A stretch of DNA of 64,000 nucleotides, from positions 75,363,072 through 75,427,071 of the forward strand of contig CM072515.1 of assembly GCA_036898135.1 (NCBI GenBank). The letters are read 5' to 3'. The notes under the pieces were generated by a model. That model saw only the letters and a list, made by a program, of their open reading frames with translations, searched no databases and was not told the DNA's origin. Each line of letters opens with the position of its first letter. Position 1 is the first letter of the stretch. The stretch is from Oncomelania hupensis (taxonomy: Eukaryota; Mollusca; Gastropoda; Littorinimorpha; Pomatiopsidae). A program made the translations under genes and the position numbers. Shown piece after piece: positions 46,595 to 57,942 of this stretch.

Positions 46595-47040
46595 ATCAGT
46601 GCCCAAAACAAAGGGACCTTGCATGCATTCACTGAGATATTTTTTTGCTGGCAGCTGCACATTCGTTAATTATAGCAGTCGTCTTGGTTCTAGCTGAACC
46701 ATAGCTCTTTGCAATTTCACTGTCCGGGAACATTTTTTTGAAAAGTTGTCCAGCATGGTCCGATGCCGAAATAGGCACATTATGCTCCACCAGAAATGCA
46801 GTAAAATATGCCTCACTTCGAACTGTTTTCAAGTCTGCATCTTTCGTTGAGACATAGCTAGCGATTGACGAAGCATTTTTCAATGCCGAAGCCTTTGCAA
46901 TATGCCTCTTTGACTGGACATGTTTTTTCACATCGTCGAAACCGCCATGCGCGACTGAAAAATCGAACTCACAGACACGGCATCGAGCGTATTTGCTGTT
47001 GACTTTTGATGCGACGATGCAAGGATAATCCTTAGAGTAA
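46595..47040 (-). pseudogene. hAT transposase N-terminal region of element Y
   Basis: Contains YSKDYPCIVASKVNSKY, the BED-like finger (CRVCEFDFSVAHGGF…HVQSKRH) and KMFPDSEIAKSYGSARTK; it matches X closely. Element W cuts it on its 5' side at 47041, and the first codons (MAGRGRPWKRIS) are at 47858-47959. Stops occur just before the SINE-like insertion. Confidence 0.72.
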
Positions 47041-47851
47041 CAGGGTTCAGCCGGACACAAAAAAGCTATGGGCCATTGGGCCCCTCAGATCAAATTTCAA
47101 TGGGCCATGATTTCAGCAGTAATTTACGTACATGTAAAAGATAACCTGGAGATATTATTACAGAAATTAAAACAAAATAGATTATTGTGAGTGTGCATGT
47201 GTTGTGAAGCATGTTTACCAACAAAACACTAACCAGAACAGGGATCAGTATTTTGACTTGACTCGGGGCTCACACAATCATCTTATTTTATTATTTATTT
47301 TATCGTTCTTATATAGCGCTTTTCCAGCTCAAGAGCTGCTCAAGGCGCTGGCCGATACAGGATCTAACTCAAGCCGCCCGAGACGCCCACCCGCAGCCTT
47401 TGGGCGCATGGTCTGCGTAGGATTAGCGGCGGTAGACTAGTTTAACAGCAGCAAACGACAGTCTAGACTGTCCTACCTCAAGTTTAGGTTTTTTTTTTTT
47501 TTTTTGGAGGGGAGGGGGGGGGGGGGGCATTTTCAAAGCGGCACAAAGAAAAACACAAAATCCTCCTTACACGGACACAGCATACGCGCAGACGATAGCA
47601 AATTCTGATTTGGAAGAATCGTACAACACTTCTTATTGGCTGAAAGATCAACATCCGGGCCCTCATAGCCAATCGCTGAACTTGCCTTAGCAAAAGCACG
47701 TTTGTCGCCTCCAATACAGTGCACTGTTATTGTGGTGGCGCACTGGTACCAAAAATCGAAGCGCCATTCGGCCCCTGGCAAGAATTGTAGATGGGTCATT
47801 TTTAATTTTTATGCGTCAATGGCGCAGGGCGCGCTAGTAAACTGATCCCTG
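47041..47851. mobile_element. Non-autonomous hAT-like element W
   Basis: 811 bp with ends CAGGGTTCAG and, inverted, CAGGGATCAG. GAGTAA is duplicated (47035-47040 and 47852-47857), and X shows the empty site. Subterminal GGGCCATTGGGCC-type motifs occur. It contains a tRNA-SINE 3' fragment (about 47275-47420, minus) and a T run followed by a G run at 47488-47527. No transposase. Confidence 0.75.
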
Positions 47852-48375
47852 GAGTAAGAAGGAAGAAAGTGTTGCTGCCTCCTGTTTTTTAGAAGCGATT
47901 TCAGCAGTAGCAGGGGGAGATTTACTAATGCGTTTCCACGGCCTACCTCTGCCCGCCATGTTTTTCTTTGCTTGAGAAAGAATTTATACCATTGGTGGTT
48001 CAGGAAATCAACGCGACCATTGATTAGACAAAACTGTATGCAAATAGGTTTATTCTTTTTCCGGTCTTCTGATAGTATTATAGCCATCGCACACGATGCA
48101 GCCAGTGCGCGACCAATCCGAAGGGTTCGTTTTTATTTTTTATTGTCAAAACGCGCGACTTGGCCTACCATATCGCTGGCTGCCAGCGTCGTGTGCGATG
48201 GCTGTTAACAGTGCTGTAACTGTTGTACCGATAAACCAGATTTAGGGTTCAAAAAGACCTATGATCGTTTTTTTTAACTCATTGTATTATTTTCTAAATC
48301 GTCGTAATTTCGTATTTTTTCAATTTCATCGTAAAATAATACGGTCAAATCGTACTGGTTGGCAGGTCTGTAGTA

Positions 48376-50394
48376 TCATACCGATAGACGCCACACACCT
48401 CAACCGGATACACCCCGTCCACGTTACTCTTTGGGAGACCCCTCTCGGGACCCCTAGCTGCCTTGCGACGCAGCTGGACAGACACCAAGCTCGACGAGAC
48501 ACCGATCGACGCTACCAAATACGTCACCAAACTCCAGGAGACCCTTAAGGCCACGTGGAAAGCCGCCTCCGCCAACCTGAAGAAGGCGAGAGAGAGACAA
48601 GCCAGGTATCACAACCGCCGCGCCCGAGACCGGGAGCTTCAAGTAGGAGAACAGGTCCTACTACTACTCCCCAGCGGCACAACCAAACTCGACATCGCCT
48701 GGCAAGGACCCTACAAGGTGCTGGAGAAACTCTCCAGAACAACCTACCGCATCGAAGTGGAGGGCAAGCCCAGAACCCACCACATCAACCTCCTCAAGCG
48801 ATATATGGAACCGCCCGCAGTCGCCCCGGATACACACTCTCTGCTCACGGTCGTCGAGGTGGATGGTACGGAGACCGGCGTCGCCGAATATCCGCTACAT
48901 GGGAAGGAATCCTTCCGAGACGTATCTCTCGACCCATCGCTCCCCGCCAGCCAGCAACGCCAACTGCACTCCATCATCGCCGACTACAAAGAGGTACTCA
49001 CCGACGTGCCCGGGAGAACGGACCTCGAGGAAGTTCACTTGACCCTGACTGACTCCACACCCGTCCGCCAGAAACCATACCCCGTCCCGCTATCCCAGCA
49101 GCAGGTAGTGAGGAAGGAAGTCGAAGCTCTGCTTCAAGCCGGAGTCATCTCTCCATCACGTTCCCCCTACAGCGCCGGCATAGTCCTCTCACGTAAACCC
49201 AGTGGAGAGCACCGCCTCTGCATAGATTTCCGCCAGCTCAACCTCGTGACTCAGTCCGTACCCGGCCCCATGTCCGACCCAACGGACCTGTTCGCGAAAC
49301 TGCAGTCAGCGAAATATTTCTCCCGCGTAGACCTGAGTAAAGGATTCTACCAGATCCCGGTACACCCATCTTACCGACAATACCTGGCATTCAGCACCAT
49401 GGACGGCCATTATGAATTCAACGTCCTGCCGTTTGGCCTTCACAACGCGCCGAGCATATTCAGCACCATGATGAGGAAACTACTGGACCCCCTCCACTGC
49501 TCGTCCCTGCATTCCTTTATGGACGACATCCTTGTCGCCAACAAAACCTGGGAAGAGCACCTGCGAGTGTTACGCCAGTTACTACACCGCCTCAGAGAAG
49601 CTGGACTCACCGCCCGACCGACCAAGTGCCAATTCGGCTACCAGGAACTAGAGTTCCTAGGCCACACGATCAGCCATGGACAGCTTCGACCTCTGGAGAA
49701 GACCATCCAGCGCCTACGAGACGCGCCCCGCCCCAAGACTAAGAAGGACGTCCAATCCTTCCTGGGATTGAGCGGATTCTACCAGAAGTTCATGCCAGGA
49801 TACAACGGAATAGCCGCACCCCTATCGAGCCTGACCAGGAAGTCAGCGCCCGACCGAGTTCTGTGGACCCCACAATGCGAAGCCGCATTCCAAGAACTGA
49901 AGCAGAAGCTGACGTCGCAACCAGTTTTGCGACTCCCCAACCACACGCAACCCTTCGTCCTGCGTACCGACGCCAGCGACGTAGGCCTCGGAGCCGTACT
50001 TCTACAACGGGACTCCGCGGACACTACCACGCTCTTCCCCGTCGCCTACGCCAACAGGAAGCTGAAACTAGCGGAGCAGAACTACGCCACGTCCGAGAAG
50101 GAGTGCCTCGCACTCGTCTGGGCCGTGCAAAAGTTCCAGCTATATCTGTACGGTGCCCACTTTACCGTACAGGTCGACCACCAGCCGCTGTCGTTTCTAG
50201 CCACATCGAAATCCCTCAACGCCCGACTGATGAGATGGGCTCTGTTGCTCCAAGCATACTCCTTCCAGCTTGAGCACATCCCAGGGAAGGACAACCACGG
50301 AGCGGACTTTCTCAGCCGCCACCCCGCCTCCGACTCCGCCGAGTCCCCACTGAGGGCCGACGCCCCAGTGTTCATTCCCTCCGCCACCCACTAG
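48376..50394 (+). pseudogene. Gmr1-like gypsy Pol: integrase C-terminus, reverse transcriptase, RNase H
   Basis: Resumes the integrase of 44982-45277: TPHTSTGYTP, a single TAG at 48385 near the hAT scar, then open to 50394. Counting from 48463, a GPY/F-type module is at about 57-110 (GPY at 82-84, THHINLLKRYMEP), then a linker, RT from about residue 190 with FMDD at 352-355, and RNase H with RTDASD (Asp503) and DHQPLSFL, ending GKDNHGADFLSRHP. The order integrase-RT-RNase H is that of Gmr1-like gypsy elements and of Ty1/copia, opposite to ordinary gypsy such as 11285-17494. GC-rich codons contrast with the AT-rich flanks. Truncation and the hAT insertion make it inactive. Confidence 0.92.
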
Positions 50395-50586
50395 CCGTCG
50401 CCGGAACCCGGCAACCCCCGCGGACCCCATCCTTGGGCATCCGCCGCCTACCACCCCGAACCCTGTACAGCCCCAACATCTCCAGGACCACCTCCACCAA
50501 CATTCCGCATCGCAGCAGGCCCCAGAGCTAATCGGCCGCGTTTTGAGCCGAGGCCGAGGACCTCGCCTTTTCCTTGCGGGGGCCTC

Positions 50587-52133
50587 TGTGACGTGCGGAC
50601 TCCTTAGTCTGTGGCCCCTGCTCGTTGCAATCCTCCTCACTCGCCGCTGACCACGCGACCCAAGCCCCGCCCCTCAGTACAGTCCCACGTGACCCGCGAC
50701 CGGACTTTTGAAAAGTTAATGCATAGCCTCGCCAGTCCACTACTGCATGCCCATGACAACACATCGTCCTGCTTGAGACACGTCTGCCTTCGCCGCGACC
50801 CCTGAGCTCAGCTATACTCTTGTGTTTTCACCCGTTCTTTGGTCAAGGTAAGAGGAGTGATTTACCTCATATCATTTTGCTACCCACCACCCGTCGATTT
50901 CCCCACGTGTTCGTATGTCTTGTAGATACTTACGTCCGTGTCTGTGTATCGTTGTGATGGATTGCTTGATATATCATTTTGCTCTATGTACTCTTTGTCT
51001 GTAGTTTGATTGATGCACATAACCATGCCCAGGCTTAGATTTATACATGTATATATGCATATCTATATTTCTGTATAATTCCCCCTGCCATGATTGCCCT
51101 GTTGTATAGACTAAAGTACCCAGCTAATCCCCTTGCATATAATAGCCATTGCCCATGTATTTACACCCCTTTGCTTCACCCTAATCTGAATGTGTAAATA
51201 TCCACCCCTGTTGCTAATGACCCCTCTTAGGCGCCGAAACCCGAATACGTTATCGGCCGCCGTTAAATTCTCCCAACTCCAACGGGAAACCCCTAGCAGC
51301 CATTGGTGATAATAGATGGACATTTGGAAAGTACTGGTCAGTCCTGACCAACTTCCAAATTCAAATCTGATTGGCATGCGCGCTTGAACAGCGCGGCATC
51401 CAGAATGTGGGTGCCCTCCTGACGCAGAGAACTGATCATTTGCAGAACGGTTCCTGTACGGGCCCCTGCCGGACTCAACCTCGCTGCGTGCCTCCCATAT
51501 ATCTGGTTGGCACTGGGACGCGAGAAGACCCTGACTCACCCAGCCGAAAGAGGCGCTGACCGGTGCAACGCCACGCTACTGCACACAGCCCCAACCCAGT
51601 GACCCACATGAGTCACACCACCCACGCCTCTGACTGATCATCGCGAGTGACCATTGCAAGTCGCCATCCAGATTCCAGCGGCCCCAGCAGCCGACTAAAC
51701 TGAAGCTAAGTGTGCCCTCCGCGCACACCACAACTCTTGAACATTCTGGTTGCCCATGCTTGGTCAACCAGCTATCTCGTGCCACCTGATGAAAACAGTA
51801 CATACTCACCCCTATTGACTTTATGTAGCTAGACCAGAATAACTCCAGGATACTCTGTACTTCCCTAGACCATTATTCGTGATCCATTTGTAAACTAACC
51901 AACTACAGTTGGCCTACGTCCATATAATAAATTGTTGATGCTATATTATAAACACCCTGCTTCCCTTGCCTAAATTTTCCACTATTTTATTCTATATCTC
52001 TCTCGTCTGTTCTTATATCTCTTTAGCACTCCTAAGCATTACCCTCTGAATGTCATCGCACATCGGCCTATAGCAGGGAGGAGATACAGCGCGGGGAGTA
52101 ATTGCTTACCCCACACCCCCTATATTCGTGACA
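50587..52133 (+). repeat. Putative 3' LTR of the Gmr1-like element
   Basis: Purine-rich GCGGGGGCCTC precedes TGTGACGTGCGG at 50587. A candidate end, …ATATTCGTGACA, is at 52133, giving mirrored TGTGACG…CGTGACA ends and 1547 bp. AATAAA occurs near 51926. The 5' LTR is absent, so the ends are inferred. 50395-50586 is the short 3' internal region. Confidence 0.6.
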
Positions 52134-52256
52134 ACATGCATGTTTTGGAGAATAAAAAAGTTTTAAAAAAAAAAAAAAAAAAAAAAACAGGGAAGGTTCT
52201 TATTCCTTGTGAGTATTGAATATGTTTGTCTCGGTGTGTGCATTATGGAGTGAGAA

Positions 52257-52287
<31 letters not shown>

Positions 52288-53254
52288 AAGAGAGAGAGAG
52301 GAGGGGTGAGGTAGAGTGTGGTGGAATTGATGGTAGTTGTTGCATTCATCGAAATTGCTTCAATCATCTAGTTCATTATTTTATGGTTCGCATTTCAAAC
52401 CTAAATTTAACTGATTATGAAAAAAGAAACCATGTGAATAACTCGTTGACACTACATCTAATAGTGGCCATGTTGGCATGTGTCTGTGTTTCTATCCAGG
52501 GACAAGGCGCTGATGGACACAAGAGTGTTGCGGATGTCTGGGTGGAGAGTTTCTTCGTGTCCCTATTCCCAGTCCACCCTATGTACTAAGTACCCAACCT
52601 TTAATGGACTGATGATCCTTTCCGCATTTCCCCAAAATATCCTCACGAATAGTTGCCCACGAGCCATTGGGCTTAGAGGTCGGTCGTGTTTGAGTGACGT
52701 TGAGAGCTCTGCGATCACATCATAGTCGTTGACATCTCATGCAATTTTAACGAGAGTGAGTCTGCAACGTCTTCTTTCAGCTACGCATTGTAAGTACTCT
52801 ACTGGTGATCCACAAAGGCTAACAGGGTGGAGAAGAAGAAAGGATTGTCATCCCTTTTCGCTTAAATTGCTGCTTAAGGTTAATCATCATTGCAGTCTTC
52901 ATCGTGGTTCATCGGTCGTCTAAGTCGACTTTACTGTCAGAAATAATTGGAAGCCAATGACGCTGTAGTTACTTTGAGAGAGCGGAGTTTCTACCCTTTG
53001 TAGTGGCCTCAAGGAAGGCTAATCTCATCATCATCATCATAGTAGGCATCTTCTTCATCATCACCATCATCATCATCACACACATCATCGCCTTCATCAT
53101 CATCGTCACGGTCAGCGATTACATCACCATCTCCATTTTGACTTTGTATGTTAATCAATATCTGTTGAATGAGCGATTGTCCGTTCATAAGTAAAATTTG
53201 TTTCACATTTAATATTGTGTTTGCGTCAAATTTCTCAAAATTCCTTATGTTCTA
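52134..53254. other. Non-coding region with simple repeats
   Basis: A run at about 52165-52187, (GA)n at about 52252-52302 and (ATC)n at about 53025-53105. No gene recognised. Confidence 0.5.
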
Positions 53255-53645
53255 TGTGTGCCACATGTTTGAGTGATAGATGTGTTTGTTGTGTGTGCCA
53301 CATGTTTGAGTAATAGATGGTTGTTGTGTGTGCCACATGTACATGTAGGAGTGATAGACGTGTTTGTTGTGTGTGCCACACATTTGAGTGATAGATGTGT
53401 TTGTTGTGTGTGGCACATGTACATGTAGGAGTGATAGATGTGTATGTTGTGTGTGCCACATGTACTGTAGGAGTGATAGACATGTTTGTTGTGTGTGCCA
53501 CACGTTTAAGTGATAGATGTGTTTGTTGTGTGTGCCACATGTTGGAGTTATAGACATGTTTGTTGTGTGTGCCACATGTTTGAGTGATAGATGTGTTTGT
53601 TGTGTGTGCCACATGTTGGAGTCATAGATGTGTTTGTTGTGTATA
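53255..53645. repeat. Minisatellite of about 37-45 bp units
   Basis: About nine or ten copies of TTTGTTGTGTGTGCCACATG followed by GAGTGATAGATGTG, some with an added ACATGTAGG. Reads through in several frames, giving spurious ORFs. Lies just downstream (minus) of the split-site exon at 53794. Confidence 0.8.
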
Positions 53646-53796
53646 AGAGACATCAAGGTGGACTATTAGCTCAGGCTCCATTGTATAAGAGACATCAAGC
53701 TGGACTATTACCTCAGGACCATTGTATAAGAGACATCAAGCTGGACTATTACCTCAGGACCATTGTATAAGAGACCTTAAGCTGGACTATTACCTC
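53645..53796 (-). repeat. 41-bp tandem repeats carrying a 5' splice site
   Basis: Four copies of a 41-bp unit. On the minus strand each contains CCTGAGGTAATAGTCC. Intact GAG|GTAATA donors are at 53793, 53752 and 53711; the fourth is altered to GAGCTAATA. The paralogous exon at 61762 has a single donor. Confidence 0.75.
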
Positions 53797-53873
53797 AGGC
53801 TCCATTGGATGTATATCCACGTATCTCTCTGTCTTCACCCATACTGTTTTGGTGTCCAATGGCCCACTGCTTT
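53794..53873 (-). CDS. Predicted exon 3 of a zinc-finger-locus gene
   Basis: 80-bp exon bounded by acceptor …tttctttgttacag (AG at 53874-53875) and donor GAG|GTAATA. It codes ESSGPLDTKTVWVKTERYVD and IHPMEPE, entering in phase 1 and leaving in phase 0. The paralogue at 61762-61844 codes STAPLQTKMVWVKMEKYVPD with the same boundaries, supporting it as a real exon. Function not recognised. Upstream copies of the acceptor (53868-54250) and downstream copies of the donor (53645-53796) form minisatellites, so the exon may have many alternative edges. Extension to the outermost acceptor stays open in frame with 22-residue repeats (VALTQDVFADFFVTESSGPL). Confidence 0.6.
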
Positions 53874-54250
53874 CTGTAACAAAGAAATCAGCAAACACAT
53901 CTTGAGTGCCACAGTGTCCAATGGCCCCCTGCTTTCTGTAACAAAGAAATCGGCAAACACATCTTGGGTGAGTGCCACAGTGTCCAATGGCCCACTGCTT
54001 TCTGTAACAAAGAAATCAGCAAACACATCTTGGGCGAGTGCCACAGTGTCCAATGGCCCACTGCTTTCTGTAACAAAGAAATCAGCAAACACATCTTGGG
54101 TGAGTGCCACAGTGTCCAATGGCCCACTGCTTTCTGTAACAAAGAAATCAGCAAACACATCTTGGGTGAGTGCCACAGTGTCCAATGGCCCACTGCTTTC
54201 TGTAACAAAGAAATCAGCAAACACATCTTGGGTGAGTGCCACAGTGGATG
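53868..54250 (-). repeat. 66-bp tandem repeats carrying a 3' splice site
   Basis: Six acceptor copies (gatttctttgttacag|AAAGCAGTGGG on the minus strand) at 53874, 53936, 54002, 54068, 54134 and 54200, spaced 66 bp (62 for the first). Each unit holds the intron tail, the acceptor and the first about 22 exon bases. The paralogue has one. Confidence 0.85.
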
Positions 54251-54285
54251 ATAAAATGGAACAGTTGTCACTCACATCCATCTGT

Positions 54286-54340
54286 TCCAGATTTGGCTCG
54301 GAAGAGTCCGCTGGACCTAAAGCAATAATCATGTAATGTA
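54286..54340 (+). repeat. SINE-like 3'-end fragment
   Basis: GGCTCGGAAGAGTCCGCTGG…AAAGCAATAATCATGTAATGT: only the last about 50 bp and tail of the 698-bp family, inserted just upstream (minus) of the acceptor repeats. Confidence 0.7.
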
Positions 54341-55216
54341 CCTCACATCCATACCAACTTGTAATCACTAAAAACAGTTTACTTCAATGAAAAATTGGTT
54401 TTGACGCTTTTGGAATTAAACACTCGTTCACTGGCACATAAGGCAAGTTATTTAGCTCACAGCCTGTAATACACTTAAGTGAGATCTAGAGAAGCAAAAC
54501 TGTAAAGCATTTCAGTTACAATCGCAATACAGTTTTAACAACAAACAAACAAAAACACACACACAAATTATGACAAGCATTAAAGAAAAAAGAAAGAAAT
54601 GACTTCTATATAGCTCACTTATAAGCTCAGAGAGCTTTTCAAAGCGCTGGCCACTACTATCCAGCAATCACAAAATAGTTTGCTGAAGTCCTATCAGAGT
54701 TCTCCATTATGCTGACATTGGGAATAATCACGCCTTAAGACCATCAAAATCACGCCTTAGAATCGCTGATCAGCTGTGAAGAATAGGTCTTAAATGTTAC
54801 AATTGGTGCAAAAAACATGTCTGAAAAAAAAACCCAATATACAGCGTGAAAAGATCCTGAAGGTATATTCCTTTCCAAAATTAACACGGCCATGGGACTA
54901 AATTAGCTCGATGTTCACTGGTTTATCTTTTGCACTATTAACCAATCACAAAGCTCCTAAATCATCTTGCTACGATTGGGAAGTGACATCACAGTTTGAT
55001 GTGATGTAAATTTGTGATGCATCGTATGCTGAGGTTACTTCCCTTGTTTCACTACGAAATCATCAATCATGACATTCTTCCATCTGCTTTTTCCTGCTCA
55101 TTAAAATGCTTAACAAGGAGAGAACAAAATCCTCTAAATTATAAAATGAAAGTGATTCCACTCCTTAGATTTACTGCAGATGGGGAGCCCTGACTATTGT
55201 ACGCTAATATACTTAC
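54341..55216. other. Intron sequence, nothing recognised
   Basis: AT-rich; a degenerate SINE-like tail match (CAAAGCGCTGGCCAC) near 54640. No gene. Confidence 0.4.
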
Positions 55217-55477
55217 CATATTCATCAGTATCACAGTCAGGTTCTGTCTTCACTGTACACAACAGTGGGATATGTGGCTCCATCATGTCACTGTCAGGTT
55301 CTGTCTTCACTGTACACAACAGTGGGATATGTGGCTCCATCATGTCACTGTCAGGAGATGTTTTGCTTTCGGATTCTTCCTTTATGTTGAACTCACTGCC
55401 AATCACGTTAGCGGTACCTCTGACAATCTGTTCACTGCTGCTGTGAAAAACACGATGGCTTTCTCTTCCTGCAATTT
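55217..55477 (-). CDS. Predicted exon 2, with duplicated acidic segment
   Basis: 261-bp exon between acceptor …gtttttttag (AG at 55478-55479) and donor G|GTAAGTATATTA (55211-55216), phase 1 at both ends. It codes IAGRESHRVFHSSSEQIVRG…NIKEESESKTSPDSD followed by two copies of a 19-residue unit, MEPHIPLLCTVKTEPDSDM-like, made by an exact 57-bp tandem duplication. VKTEP and IKEE fit the sumoylation pattern (hydrophobic-K-x-E), common in transcriptional regulators. The paralogue at 62661-62725 has one unit and the same donor GTAAGTATATTA. Probably the N-terminal regulatory part of a zinc-finger protein, by inference from neighbours. Confidence 0.65.
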
Positions 55478-56129
55478 CTAAAAAAACCAAAAGCTTTCAT
55501 GTGAATATTTCCTGACAGCAAGCATAATGACGAACTGGAAAGCCATCACATGAAAACTTATATGTTTCCCTCCCACCTAAATATTACAGGTGATACAGTA
55601 AATAAACCTACAAAGTGCAATCAAGGATGAACAACGAACTGGTCTATTTTACTATTTCCAATTAAACAAATCCTGCAGAAACAACGTTGCCGTAGTTAAG
55701 ATCAGCACCCAGCATTCACTGCACAGTCCACACAAAAGGTCAGGAAAAAAACAAACTATTTTGTTGGTGTCAGGGTGTGGGTGTACTAAACCTGACATTT
55801 ATTTTAATCCTTTTCTGTGGTACCATTTTTCAAGGAGCGCTGATGTTAACATTTGCCACCACTTTGTGACATCTCAAATGAAAAAAATCCACAATTTACA
55901 TTGCAGTAAAATACATTTTAAACAAGGACAAAATAAACGATGAGCCATTCAATTCACATAACAGTAATACAAGACTGACAGAGCTTTCCTTTTGACTGGC
56001 GTGGAAATTATATTTTTTTGTACAGGTTGATACCACGATGTTGATCTTAATTGTCCTGTATTGGCTGTAGTTGTAAAATGCCAGTTTCCATGTTCAATGA
56101 TGAATGTTTCAACACCGGAGCCAACTCAC
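55478..56129. other. Intron sequence, nothing recognised
   Basis: AT-rich sequence between two predicted exons, no other features seen. Confidence 0.4.
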
Positions 56130-56262
56130 CTTGCGCATGCCACGCTTGCAATCTCATCCAGTCTACCACTGGTTCCTCAGCACTGTCAATCCCCAGCTTC
56201 GCCTCAGACAGCACTGGACTGTCTTCGTTCTTCATAACAGAGCAATCAATGCAAACACTGAA
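56130..56262 (-). CDS. Predicted exon 1 of the same gene
   Basis: 133-bp exon between acceptor …gaggttgtgcag (AG at 56263-56264) and donor CAAG|GTGAGT (56124-56129). It codes FSVCIDCSVMKNEDSPVLSE, AKLGIDSAEEPVVDWMRLQA and WHAQ, leaving in phase 1, which fits exon 2. The product is acidic with an SEAKLGIDSAEEP stretch. No family recognised. A start codon further upstream was not located, so this is probably an internal or first coding exon (MKNEDSP could start translation). Confidence 0.55.
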
Positions 56263-56562
56263 CTGCACAACCTCAACATGAAAAGGGGAAGTAATACCAA
56301 AAGTTTGCCAAGGGAAAAAGCTCTCCATACCATTTTAAACTTATTCACTAACGTTTTAATAGAAAGACACCTGGCGTAAAGGAAGTTTTTAAAAACATAT
56401 TATAAATATAATAATGCTTACCTGTGAAACATTCTTTATTTCAAAGGTGAATAGAACAAGCGGCTATTTATAAATTATTCAAAGAATTAATTCGGGATAG
56501 GAGGAGTTACCGAAAGAGGATTACAAAGCCAGATTGTCATTTACTAAATTAGTTTTGTATGC
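56263..56562. other. Non-coding, upstream of exon 1
   Basis: No feature recognised apart from AT-rich sequence up to the start of the RTE copy. Confidence 0.4.
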
Positions 56563-57493
56563 CTGCAAGTCTGGCATATGCCTTACAAAAGAACAAGAAA
56601 TCTTGGATAGATGGACAGAGTACTGCTCTGAACTTTACAACCACACACCAAACAGAAACCCATCAGTTCTAGCATGTCCAGAGAACCCAGTCACTTGTCA
56701 TCACTCTTCCCAAAAAAGGTAACCTTCAGGAGTGTGAAAATTACCGCACCATCAGACTCATCAGCGATCCCAGCAAGGTCCTTCTAAAAATAATACTCAA
56801 CAGGTTGAAACCCCAAGCTGAACAAACCATAGCTGAAGAACAAGCAGGATTCAGGGCAGGGTAAAGTACCACTGAACAGATTTTCAACCTCAGAATAATC
56901 TGCAAGAAATACCTTACATTACATTACAAGAAATACCTACAGCACCAATAACATCTATATCATGTGTATGTAGACTTCAAAAAGGCGTTTGATCGAGTCT
57001 GGCATGCAGCTCTGTGGGTAACCATGAGAGTGTACAACATCAGCCCTAAAATTATTGAAGTCATCATACAAGGCTACCAGTGCAGTCCTCCATAAGAATG
57101 CCATCGGAAACTGGTTCAGAACCACAATCAGTGTGCATCAAGGATGTCTACTCTCTCCAATCCTCTTCAACATCTTCCTAGAGCGCATCATGTCAGATGC
57201 CCTTGCATATCATGAAGGCACAGTCAGCATAGGGGGTAAAGCATGCAATCTCCAACCTTCGTTTTGCGGATGACATTGATGAATTGGCTGGAGAGGAACA
57301 AGAACTTAAACAGCTGGTACAGAGGCTTGACACCACTTCCAGAGCCTATGGAATGGAAATAAGTGCAGAGAAGACCAAAATGATGACCAACAACACCAAT
57401 CAACATGGACATCAAAGTCCATGGCCAATCCCTCAACACAGTGCATAGCTTCAAAAATTTAGGAGCCATTGTATCAGACACTGGTCCCGACAG
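56563..57493 (+). pseudogene. RTE-type LINE copy, left part
   Basis: RT-region fragments: SGICLTKEQEILDRWTEYCS, then a deletion of about 210 bp relative to the 63-kb copy, LVITLPKKGN-like sequence, RLKPQAEQTIAEEQAGFRAG, VDFKKAFDRVWHAAL, SVHQGCLLSPILFN and FADDI at about 57263. Several frame breaks. A 12-nt insertion at 56915-56926 is flanked by a 12-bp duplication. It is cut at 57493 by a long-TIR transposon and resumes at 60023. Confidence 0.85.
56915..56926. mobile_element. Tail-only retroposon insertion
   Basis: TACATTACATTA flanked on both sides by CAAGAAATACCT (56903-56914 and 56927-56938); the 63-kb LINE copy shows the empty site. The tail repeat equals that of SINE-like copy A. This looks like target-primed integration aborted after copying only tail repeats. 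Confidence 0.75.
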
Positions 57494-57942
57494 CTAACTT
57501 GTTTTTTCCAAACTAGTTCCAGTCATTTGCTCAAAAAGGCAATCACCGAAGTCGAACGAAGCTCTCTGATGCATTATGAAATGATGTTTCCATGACTATG
57601 ACTAGTTAAACATTAAAATGATCGCTGTTGCTTCTAATTCTGTTCAATTTACACAGATTAGGATTTTGCAACGGTAAACTTTGTTAAGATGAGCATAAGT
57701 TTTATCGACCATATTTAATTGTTGCGTCCCTTGATTTTGTTAATTCTCACCAGTAGGCTAATAATAGCATTCCCCATTTACTGCATAGACACTGTTATAT
57801 ACATAGGCCTATTCTACATGATAATAGTACAAGTCAGTCTCCGAGCAGCGAAGAAGCGTCATTAGCTGAATATAATTATTAGGCCTGTATTGTTTGTTTT
57901 ATACGTAAATAAATGTATAAACTATATCTATTCTAATTAATA

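Larger units (their letters stand above)
45278..48369 (-). mobile_element. hAT-like transposon Y, inserted in gypsy integrase
   Basis: Ends AGACCTGCCAACC and the inverted partner, as in X. The gypsy codons CATACC occur on both sides (45271-45276 and 48377-48382), with six extra bases on the right. It contains transposase fragments, SINE-like copy D (45885-46582) and element W (47041-47851). Confidence 0.8.

Noticed and set aside
48545..49052. ORFs overlapping the Gmr1-like pol on other frames
   Set aside because: Shadows in GC-rich coding sequence; the pol frame has clear RT and RNase H motifs.
53235..53656. His/Thr-rich minus-strand ORFs
   Set aside because: Minisatellite translation without splice or start support.
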